A stretch of 8,211 nucleotides of DNA. It comes from an uncultured Alphaproteobacteria bacterium. GTDB lineage: Bacteria > Pseudomonadota > Alphaproteobacteria > CASFRQ01 > SAAU01. Location: NCBI GenBank assembly GCA_949296785.1, contig CASFRQ010000008.1, forward strand, positions 1-8,211. The letters are read 5' to 3'. The translations under genes were made by a program, and so were the position numbers. Under the pieces are notes generated by a model. The model made no database searches. It had not been told where the DNA came from and saw only the letters and a program-made list of their open reading frames with translations. The first letter of the stretch is position 1, and every line of letters begins with the position of its first letter. Below are positions 1 to 4,772 of the stretch, in pieces.

Positions 1-656
1 ATTAGTTCTCCTTTTTCCATTATTGCTATCTTATCTGCTAATTTAATTGCTTCATCCATATCATGGGTAACAAATACAATTGTCTTATGAAATTTTCTTT
101 GTAACTTTAGCAGTTCATCTTGTAATGATGTTCTACTCATTGGGTCTAAGGCACTAAATGGTTCGTCCATTAGAATAATTTTTGGATCTGTCATAAAAGC
201 TCTTGCAATTCCAATTCTTTGTAATTGTCCACCTGAGAGTTCATTTGGATACCGGTCTAATAAATTTTCATCTAAATCAATCATTTTCATTAACTCTTTA
301 ACGCGATGATTTCTTTTTTCTATTGGTATTTTTTCTATTTTGGCTATTATTTCTATATTTTCTCTAATAGTCATATGAGAAAATAGTCCTGTTTGTTGGA
401 TTACATATCCCATTTTTCTTCTTAATTTTATCTCGTTAATATTTTGAATATTTTTTTTATTAATTGTAATTTCTCCTGATGTTGGAGATATCAACTTGTT
501 AATCATTTTTAAAGTTGTTGTTTTACCACAACCTGATTCTCCAATCAAACAAACTAAATCTCCATCTTTAATAGTAAAAGAAATATTTTTTAGAACCGTT
601 ATATTTTTATAACTTTTACAAGAAGAAAGGGAAAAGCCCGCCGGACAATATCCCAT
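1..656 (-). CDS. Osmoprotectant (glycine betaine/carnitine/choline) ABC transporter ATP-binding protein, partial
   Basis: This is an ATPase of the OpuCA/ProV kind, which powers uptake of compatible solutes through a membrane permease. Counting from the ATG at 656, I read Walker A GESGCGKT (39-46), the Q-loop (Gln87/88), the signature LSGGQ (140-144), Walker B ILMDE (161-165), the D-loop SALD (168-171) and the switch histidine in THD (His198). The stretch FVTHDMDEAIKLADKIAIM is typical of osmoprotectant-importer ATPases. The frame leaves the window at base 1, so the C-terminal part, often carrying CBS domains, is missing. Family-like sequence begins only at about residue 14 (KSYKNITVLKNISF); the first 13 residues (MGYCPAGFSLSSC) do not look like this family, and the ATG at 656 has no Shine-Dalgarno sequence. 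The true N-terminus was probably lost at the composition break near 618. The call as an ABC ATPase is certain; the substrate is inferred. Confidence 0.88.
   Translation of the reverse strand, partial: MGYCPAGFSLSSCKSYKNITVLKNISFTIKDGDLVCLIGESGCGKTTTLKMINKLISPTSGEITINKKNIQNINEIKLRRKMGYVIQQTGLFSHMTIRENIEIIAKIEKIPIEKRNHRVKELMKMIDLDENLLDRYPNELSGGQLQRIGIARAFMTDPKIILMDEPFSALDPMSRTSLQDELLKLQRKFHKTIVFVTHDMDEAIKLADKIAIMEKGEL
612..640. other. Composition break / probable chimeric or insertion junction
   Basis: On the left side the DNA is strongly AT-rich and encodes the ATPase; on the right it is mixed in composition like the rest of the window. Recognisable ATPase sequence on the minus strand stops at about 618, some seven to nine codons short of where the family's start codon normally lies. 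I see no terminal inverted repeats, target-site duplication, tRNA end or integrase next to the break that would mark a mobile element. An assembly chimera is therefore more likely than a natural insertion, but the sequence alone cannot decide. Confidence 0.6.
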
Positions 657-719
657 GAGTCCGCATATCATTATATCATTTTTAGGGAAGAATTTCCGAA
701 AAAGGCATTTTTTCCTTAA

Positions 720-751
720 TTTACATCAACCGGTTCAGACAAAAATGTAAA
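720..751. repeat. Inverted repeat TTTACAT / ATGTAAA in the intergenic gap
   Basis: Seven-base arms at 720-726 and 745-751 face each other across 18 bases that contain a smaller palindrome, ACCGGT, at 729-734. It lies between the junction and the terminator of the minus-strand gene at 863. It could be an operator or a weak hairpin, or chance in AT-rich DNA. The remainder of 657-822 shows no gene. Confidence 0.25.
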
Positions 752-822
752 ACAATGCAATGATTACGCCGTTTTTGAATAACTCTTCCAAAGAATTACC
801 TCTTAAAAACAGGAAGATTCCA

Positions 823-853
823 GAAAAACAAAGGCCCCGCAGAACGGAGCCTT
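823..853 (-). terminator. Rho-independent terminator of the 863-1627 gene
   Basis: Read on the minus strand, a hairpin AAGGCTCCG-TTCTG-CGGGGCCTT (stem 831-853, one T/G wobble) is followed by a T-rich tail (TGTTTTTCT). It begins ten bases after the stop codon, so it ends the transcript of the membrane-anchored protein gene. Confidence 0.85.
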
Positions 854-862
854 GAATTTGAT

Positions 863-1627
863 TTAATGAGAATTTTGAGACTTGATAAAATCAAAAATAT
901 TTCCCGGACGGCCGGCCTCAATATAGGCTTGAGCCTGTTCTTTTGAAATTTGAGGTGTAATCGTCGTGCTTGTTTTTCCTTGCCCGTCAACATCGGTCGC
1001 GGTATTTTCTTGTTGTGCCTGTTTAACCGTCGGTATATCTTGCTCTTCTTGCAAAACATCAACAGTAGCCTGTTCATTCCCATTCATATTTCTGGCAATA
1101 TCCATAGCAATGGCAGAAACCGTCTCCGAATTATTAATATCTTTCATTGTTTCGGCATCCAAATGCCCCGTTACTTTTTCTCCGTTAACAAATGCGCTGT
1201 AATCCAAACCACCGTCTTCCGTTCTATTTTTCACCAAACCAGTCAGATTGACAGACATAGCCTCCGTCGTAGAGGTAACACCGTTTTCATCGGTATGCTG
1301 CGTTTTTGAATACCGGACATCCCCATCCTGCTTTTGAGACAATTTGTCATTCAAAGAAGAAGCTTTTGAAACGACAAAATCGCCAAATTCCTCAAAACCG
1401 CCCTTGACCATATCCGTGCCCTGCATAAAATAATAAGTAGCCGTTTGAATCGATTTCGGCAACTTATCTATATCAACATGAGCCAAACCCGCACGAGCCG
1501 CCATGATAGTAACAAGCCCTACACAAATTCCCAACGCGACTTTTCTTAACTTTCTTTTTTTCTTCGGCGCATTCCGACGAATAGCCCGGTTAGCTTCCCT
1601 GATTGCCTCATTTTCCTCACGATGCAT
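863..1627 (-). CDS. Single-pass membrane-anchored protein of unknown function (254 aa)
   Basis: I do not recognise this protein. From the ATG at 1627 it has a charged N-terminus rich in Glu and Arg (1-19), a basic cluster PKKKRKLRK (21-29), one hydrophobic segment (about 30-50) and a long hydrophilic remainder. The positive charges before the segment predict the N-terminus inside and about 200 residues in the periplasm or outside. That domain is rich in Asp, Asn, Gln, Thr and Ser, has no cysteine, and ends in a Gln/Thr-rich linker (200-230) before a short tail. I chose ATG 1627 because GAAAGGG at 1634-1640 sits six bases upstream. A TTG at 1660 would add 11 residues and also has a GAAAGG nearby, but is less likely. 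The gene stands alone between its own promoter and terminator. Composition matches the genes to its right. A signal-anchor protein of an envelope structure is possible but unsupported. Confidence 0.8.
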   Translation of the reverse strand: MHREENEAIREANRAIRRNAPKKKRKLRKVALGICVGLVTIMAARAGLAHVDIDKLPKSIQTATYYFMQGTDMVKGGFEEFGDFVVSKASSLNDKLSQKQDGDVRYSKTQHTDENGVTSTTEAMSVNLTGLVKNRTEDGGLDYSAFVNGEKVTGHLDAETMKDINNSETVSAIAMDIARNMNGNEQATVDVLQEEQDIPTVKQAQQENTATDVDGQGKTSTTITPQISKEQAQAYIEAGRPGNIFDFIKSQNSH

Positions 1628-1685
1628 GGTTTTCCCTTTCTTTTTTAAGCGCGTTGCCAAACGGCCTTTCTTCTCTTAATTATAG

Positions 1686-1714
1686 ATTATAAGCAATTTT
1701 TATTTTTTTGTCCA
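1686..1714 (-). promoter_or_regulatory. Sigma70-type promoter of the 863-1627 gene
   Basis: On the minus strand TGGACA (1714-1709) and a perfect TATAAT (1691-1686) are separated by exactly 17 bases. Transcription would start near 1679, leaving about 52 bases of leader before the chosen ATG. It is divergent from the glyS promoter, with 40 bases between the two -35 boxes. Confidence 0.8.
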
Positions 1715-1754
1715 GTTATTTTAAAATTTTTTAAAAGAAAATTTTTCTTCCTTC

Positions 1755-1783
1755 TTGACCGAATGGAAATTGAAGGCTATACT
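1755..1783 (+). promoter_or_regulatory. Sigma70-type promoter of glyS
   Basis: TTGACC at 1755-1760 and TATACT at 1778-1783 are separated by 17 bases. A start near 1790 gives a leader of roughly 40 bases, too short for a T-box or similar riboswitch, so expression looks constitutive. Confidence 0.82.
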
Positions 1784-1816
1784 TCCTCATATTTTAAATT
1801 TCATTTATTATTTTTT

Positions 1817-1823
1817 AAGGAGA
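1817..1823 (+). promoter_or_regulatory. Shine-Dalgarno sequence that fixes the glyS start
   Basis: AAGGAGA lies five bases before the ATG at 1829. The frame is open further upstream to an ATG at 1763, but that codon lies inside the promoter spacer, so it cannot be the start of the main transcript. Confidence 0.85.
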
Positions 1824-1828
1824 ATATT

Positions 1829-3193
1829 ATGCCGGCGACAACCATGGACCAGCTTGTTTCCCTCTGCAAACGGCGCGGTTTTATTTTTCAAAGCGGAGAC
1901 ATTTACGGCGGATTGCAAGGTGTTTATGATTTCGGTCCTTTGGGGGTTGAACTAAAAAACAACCTGAAGGCAGCCTGGTGGCGCTCCATGGTTTACGAAC
2001 GGGATGATATTGAAGGGTTGGACAGTTCCATCCTGACCTTACGCACCGTTTTGGTTTACAGCGGACACGAGGATACTTTTACGGATCCTCTGGTAGATTG
2101 CAAAAAATGTAAAAACAGAATGCGCGCGGACCAAATCGTTGACGGTAAATGTCCGCAGTGCGGTTCAACTGATTTAACGGAACCTCGCGATTTTAACCTG
2201 ATGTTTAAAACGAATGTCGGACCTGTCGCTAGCGAAACTTCCACCGCTTATCTTCGCCCGGAAACGGCGCAGGGTATTTTTACGCAGTTTAAAAATGTCG
2301 TGGATTCCACGGGGCGAAGGGCGCCTTTCGGCATTGCACAGATCGGAAAATCTTTCCGCAATGAAATCACGCCCCGTAACTTCATCTTTCGTGTGCGGGA
2401 ATTTGAACAGATGGAATTGGAGTTTTTTGTTCCGCCCAAAGATGATGAAAAATGGCATGAGTTTTGGAAAAATGAGCGTTTGAAATGGTGGAAGGAACAG
2501 GGCCTGAAAGAGGAAAACATAAAAATCGTCGCCGTCGCCCCCGAAGACTTGGCGCATTACTCCAAAGCGACTTATGACCTGTACTATAATTTTCCCATCG
2601 GGTATGAAGAGCTTGAAGGCGTAGCCAACCGCCGCGATTATGATTTAGGTAATCACACAAAAGGTCAAAAAGACCTTGAACTCCAGGCGCATGTCCATCC
2701 GAACAAGGACAGTACTTCAAAACTTGCCTTGTTTGATGACGAAACGAAAAAATGGTATGTGCCGTTTGTCATTGAACCCTCCGCCGGGGTAGAACGCGGC
2801 GTTTTGGCCGTTTTAACGGAAGCTTATACGGAAGAAGAACTCCCGAACGGTGAAACACGAATTGTCTTGAAACTGAAAAAACACCTTTCTCCGATTAAAG
2901 TCGCCGTTATCCCGCTCAAACGCAACCAGCCGGAAATCGTTAAAATGGCACATGACATCAAGGCGTCTCTTTTAAAAACAGGTATCGGACGGATTGCTTT
3001 GGAAGATTCCGGCAATGTCGGAAAAGCCTACCGCCGACATGACGAAGTGGGAACGCCTTTTTGCGTCACGGTTGATTTTGAAAGCATTGAACAATCCCCC
3101 GCCACCGTTACCGTGCGGGACAGGGACACGATGCAACAGGAACGCGTCAAAGTGGAGGATTTACCTGAGTACTTCAAAAGGGCGTTTCTTTAA
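1829..3193 (+). CDS. glyS: Glycyl-tRNA synthetase, single-chain alpha2 type (454 aa)
   Basis: This class II synthetase charges tRNA-Gly with glycine in the cytoplasm. The N-terminus has the GlyRS signature (GDIYGGLQGVYDFGPLG, 23-39). Four cysteines at 91, 94, 108 and 111 form a CxxC...CxxC zinc-binding insertion. Then follow YLRPETAQGIF (141-151), motif 2 with FRNE (176-179) and the EFEQMELEFF stretch (191-200), and motif 3 EPSAGVER (316-323). From about 353 to the end lies the HGTP anticodon-binding domain (SPIKVAVIPL...). The length of 454 fits complete alpha2 enzymes of the Bacillus, Bacteroidetes and actinobacterial kind, and nothing appears broken. Most proteobacteria instead use the unrelated two-subunit GlyQ/GlyS enzyme, so this form is noteworthy if the host is proteobacterial. 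The gene is transcribed alone, from the promoter at 1755 to the terminator at 3212. Function is certain; naming of the single-chain form varies (glyS, glyQS). Confidence 0.97.
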   Translation: MPATTMDQLVSLCKRRGFIFQSGDIYGGLQGVYDFGPLGVELKNNLKAAWWRSMVYERDDIEGLDSSILTLRTVLVYSGHEDTFTDPLVDCKKCKNRMRADQIVDGKCPQCGSTDLTEPRDFNLMFKTNVGPVASETSTAYLRPETAQGIFTQFKNVVDSTGRRAPFGIAQIGKSFRNEITPRNFIFRVREFEQMELEFFVPPKDDEKWHEFWKNERLKWWKEQGLKEENIKIVAVAPEDLAHYSKATYDLYYNFPIGYEELEGVANRRDYDLGNHTKGQKDLELQAHVHPNKDSTSKLALFDDETKKWYVPFVIEPSAGVERGVLAVLTEAYTEEELPNGETRIVLKLKKHLSPIKVAVIPLKRNQPEIVKMAHDIKASLLKTGIGRIALEDSGNVGKAYRRHDEVGTPFCVTVDFESIEQSPATVTVRDRDTMQQERVKVEDLPEYFKRAFL

Positions 3194-3211
3194 TTTTTCC
3201 TTTCCTAAATC

Positions 3212-3240
3212 GGCCGGTTTTTTCTGAACCGGCCTTTTTT
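3212..3240 (+). terminator. Rho-independent terminator of glyS
   Basis: A perfect eight-base stem, GGCCGGTT at 3212-3219 with AACCGGCC at 3227-3234, encloses a seven-base loop and is followed at once by six T. It begins 18 bases after the glyS stop codon. Confidence 0.93.
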
Positions 3241-3780
3241 ATGTCAGAATATTTTAAGATTGGAAGTCAATTCTTAAGTTTTAAAGAGAATTATTCGTTA
3301 CACAAAGAATAAGACTTCATTGATAAGAAAGTATTTTTAAGATTTTTAACTAATATCTCCTTCTCTCTTATTTCTCCTCGTATTTACGAGGCTGACTTGT
3401 CTCCTTTCCGAAAAATCGGCGAGATATGTTACGCTTTATAAAAGCCTCTTTCTCTAAAATTTCAGAATGTTCGCAATGATATGAATTTCAAATCACTGCA
3501 CGGATTTTTTTCTGAAAGCTCATCAGACAAGTTTTCAAAAGACATACCTTTGCCGTATAAGTTCAAATAAAAGGCAGACAGGGCGTTCATCCTTTCCAAT
3601 ACCGACAAAATTTTTTTATTTTAACCCCGGGAAAATAATTCATGCGCACAGAAATGAAAGCCGATGCGAGTATGAAACGGCATGCCTCCTTTACCTGAAA
3701 AATCTTTCATAAAATTTTGTCATCAAGGCTATAAATTCTCTCATAAAATTCCAGAAATCCTTTTTCAGACAAATAATAAA
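3241..3780. other. 540-base gene-free stretch with hairpins; possible non-coding RNA
   Basis: No reading frame here has both a plausible length and a ribosome-binding site; the longest with an ATG that I read is 29 codons (3481-3570) and has none. The stretch contains several inverted repeats: TTATTC/GAATAA at 3291-3312, CCTCGTA/TACGAGG at 3376-3391, CCGA/TCGG at 3408-3419 and TTATTTT/AAAATAA around a CCCGGG loop at 3616-3638. It also holds a ten-base direct repeat, TCATAAAATT, at 3708-3717 and 3741-3750. It is bounded by terminators on both sides, both strongest for the plus strand. That pattern would fit a plus-strand small RNA ending at 3807, but I found no convincing promoter and recognise no known RNA family. 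It could equally be decayed sequence. Confidence 0.35.
3376..3448 (+). other. Potential structured RNA element with two competing helices
   Basis: A tight palindrome, CCTCGTA-TT-TACGAGG (3376-3391), shares its right arm with a second pairing, GAGGCT (3388-3393) with AGCCTC (3443-3448). Inside the second pairing there is a nested stem made of TCTC (3400-3403) with GAGA (3421-3424) and CCGA (3408-3411) with TCGG (3416-3419), closing an AAAA loop. The two outer helices cannot form together. No gene follows closely and no T-run follows the 3448 arm, so it is neither a leader nor a terminator in the usual sense. Confidence 0.3.
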
Positions 3781-3807
3781 GGGTTCCTTTAAAGAAACCC
3801 TTTTTTT
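3781..3807 (+). terminator. Strong terminator with no gene upstream
   Basis: A twenty-base near-palindrome, 3781-3800, pairs GGGTT with AACCC and CCTTT with AAAGA apart from one mismatch, and is followed by seven T (3801-3807). On the minus strand the tail is only a mixed T/A run, so plus-strand use is preferred, although it could serve as a back-up for the minus operon to the right. Confidence 0.75.
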
Positions 3808-3831
3808 CAAAACATTTTTTAGTATTTAAAA

Positions 3832-3862
3832 TGAGGAGGTTAAATTTCCTCCTCACTTTTTT
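3832..3862. terminator. Bidirectional terminator after the small-protein operon
   Basis: A perfect eight-base stem, TGAGGAGG at 3832-3839 with CCTCCTCA at 3848-3855, has an eight-base loop. On the plus strand it is followed by C and six T; on the minus strand by TTTT then AT-rich DNA. It lies 17 bases beyond the stop codon of the last minus-strand gene (3873), so it closes that operon and can also block plus-strand transcription into it. Confidence 0.8.
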
Positions 3863-3872
3863 CTCATAAAAG

Positions 3873-4064
3873 CTAACGCGTTTTTTGATTCATTATCTGA
3901 TGCAATAACGGACAATTTTTACGTTGATCGTGCGTACAAGACATATCATGAATCAAAATTTGCCCATCAGACTCGCAAGAAGGATAGAATTCGGAAGTAA
4001 ACTTCCCTTTATTTTCCGGTTCTTTATAGCATGGAACTTTTTTAATTAATTCTTTATCCATCAT
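3873..4064 (-). CDS. Small cysteine- and histidine-containing protein, unknown function (63 aa)
   Basis: I do not recognise this protein. From the ATG at 4064 it has four cysteines (12, 30, 43, 51) and three histidines (39, 45, 55) in 63 residues, with most of them crowded into the second half (HDMSCTHDQRKNCPLLH). That density suggests metal binding, perhaps zinc, but no named zinc-ribbon pattern is clear. It has no membrane segment or signal peptide, so it should be cytoplasmic. AAAGGTG lies about six bases before ATG 4064. A GTG at 4073 would add three residues (MIA) but overlaps that ribosome-binding site, and the next codon is also ATG. It is the last gene of a three-gene minus-strand operon, starting 17 bases after the stop of the gene before it, and is followed by the hairpin at 3832-3855. 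Confidence 0.75.
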   Translation of the reverse strand: MMDKELIKKVPCYKEPENKGKFTSEFYPSCESDGQILIHDMSCTHDQRKNCPLLHQIMNQKTR

Positions 4065-4081
4065 TGCAATCACCTTTCCGA

Positions 4082-4381
4082 TTATCTCTGCTTACCCGCC
4101 GAAATCAACGCATCACGCAAATGATCCCGTTCCGTTTTACCGTTACCTTTGCCAGACTGATAAGATTCTATCCCGCCAACAGCTAAAAACTCCCGCGCGA
4201 GCTCCGCCTTTTTTGAACGCATACATGCCTCATAGAAGTCAACCGAAGCCGCCCCTAACCCTTTTTCCAAACCAACATCTCTGGAGGAACCGGAAGAAAT
4301 CTCTTCAACAGGCCCTTTGGAAAGAAAATACTCCAACAAACTATCCTTTTTGGCAGAATTTTTTAACTTTTCAATATCCAT
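4082..4381 (-). CDS. Hypothetical soluble protein (99 aa), middle gene of a small operon
   Basis: I do not recognise this protein. It is hydrophilic and mostly helical in appearance, with a Lys-rich start (MDIEKLKNSAKKDSLLEYFL), a Gly/Ser-rich middle (about 36-58) with one cysteine near residue 66, and a charged C-terminus (GKGNGKTERDHLRDALISAG). No membrane segment, signal or catalytic motif is visible. I chose ATG 4381 because GAAAGG lies seven bases upstream and the preceding gene stops only four bases before it, which implies translational coupling. An upstream in-frame ATG at 4420 would add 13 residues but would overlap the preceding gene by 35 bases and lacks a good ribosome-binding site. 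The three-gene layout is compact, as in an ordinary chromosomal or phage-derived operon, but no phage gene is nearby. Confidence 0.75.
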   Translation of the reverse strand: MDIEKLKNSAKKDSLLEYFLSKGPVEEISSGSSRDVGLEKGLGAASVDFYEACMRSKKAELAREFLAVGGIESYQSGKGNGKTERDHLRDALISAGKQR

Positions 4382-4385
4382 CTTT

Positions 4386-4580
4386 TTACCTTTCTTTTCC
4401 GACAACAGCTCTGAAAACATCCCCGCGTTTTAATGCCAAAACCTGGCGGCGAGCCATCTCAATTTTTAACCGCCTTTGCTTCCTGTTGCTTTCGTAATCG
4501 TTCGGTTCTTTCCTCAGTTTCAAGGTCGCGTTTTCCGCTTTTACTTTTTTTACTGGATCTTTTTCAAAAAACCTTGACAT
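4386..4580 (-). CDS. Small basic, charged protein (64 aa), first gene of the operon
   Basis: I do not recognise this protein. It is very rich in Lys, Arg and Glu, has no cysteine, and looks like one or two long charged helices (KVKAENATLKLRKEPNDYES, then RKQRRLKIEMARRQVLALKRGDVFR). The strong net positive charge would fit RNA or DNA contact or a ribosome-associated role, but nothing here proves it. The start is well set: GGAGGAGGT at 4593-4585, an almost perfect Shine-Dalgarno sequence, precedes ATG 4580 by four bases. A TTG at 4595 lies inside that site and is unlikely. It is read from the promoter at 4662-4634 and is followed four bases after its stop by the 99-residue gene. Confidence 0.75.
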   Translation of the reverse strand: MSRFFEKDPVKKVKAENATLKLRKEPNDYESNRKQRRLKIEMARRQVLALKRGDVFRAVVGKER

Positions 4581-4584
4581 AGAG

Positions 4585-4593
4585 ACCTCCTCC
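4585..4593 (-). promoter_or_regulatory. Very strong Shine-Dalgarno sequence of the small-protein operon
   Basis: GGAGGAGGT on the minus strand, four bases before ATG 4580. It is the best ribosome-binding site in the window, which suggests that the first small protein is made in quantity. Confidence 0.75.
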
Positions 4594-4633
4594 AAACAAT
4601 TACTCCAGCCCAGATACTTTAATCTTATAAATG

Positions 4634-4662
4634 AGGTTATTTCAAAAAAAAAGTTTTGTCAA
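4634..4662 (-). promoter_or_regulatory. Probable promoter of the small-protein operon
   Basis: On the minus strand a perfect TTGACA (4662-4657) is followed after 17 bases by TAACCT (4639-4634), which matches the -10 consensus at only three of six positions. The spacer contains a long T-run. A transcript would start near 4627, about 47 bases before the first ATG. Confidence 0.55.
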
Positions 4663-4711
4663 TAACTTTTTACATATTTCTTTTAAAAATGAAAATTATC
4701 TGCTTCTTTTC

Positions 4712-4740
4712 TTGAGAAATTTATTTTTTTCATATATGAA
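4712..4740 (+). promoter_or_regulatory. Probable promoter of the murJ operon
   Basis: TTGAGA at 4712-4717 and TATGAA at 4735-4740 are 17 bases apart. Transcription from near 4747 leaves about 26 bases before the murJ ATG, and argues against the in-frame ATG at 4740 as the start. It is divergent from the small-protein operon promoter. Confidence 0.55.
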
Positions 4741-4772
4741 TGAGAAAAATACTTTTTATCAAGGAAAAGAAA

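Noticed and set aside
1..618. Left segment as a mobile element or phage insertion
   Set aside because: It carries only a transporter ATPase; no inverted-repeat end, duplication, integrase or transposase is visible at the break.
950..1309. Long plus-strand frame opposite the 863-1627 gene
   Set aside because: It is a shadow of the minus-strand gene, which has its own promoter, ribosome-binding site and terminator; the plus frame has none.
1763..1828. Upstream extension of glyS to ATG 1763
   Set aside because: That codon lies inside the promoter spacer, and the added 22 residues do not resemble GlyRS; ATG 1829 has a strong Shine-Dalgarno sequence.
3481..3570. 29-codon plus-strand frame from ATG 3481 in the gene-free stretch
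   Set aside because: It has no ribosome-binding site and no recognisable sequence; a frame of this length is expected by chance.
3550..3580. GTTCAAAT resembling a tRNA T-loop
   Set aside because: No flanking T-stem, anticodon arm or acceptor stem can be formed around it.
3642..3698. 18-codon plus-strand frame from ATG 3642
   Set aside because: Too short, without a convincing ribosome-binding site.
3708..3750. Direct repeat TCATAAAATT, two copies 33 bases apart
   Set aside because: Only two copies of an AT-rich ten-base word, with no regular spacing or link to a feature; not a repeat array.
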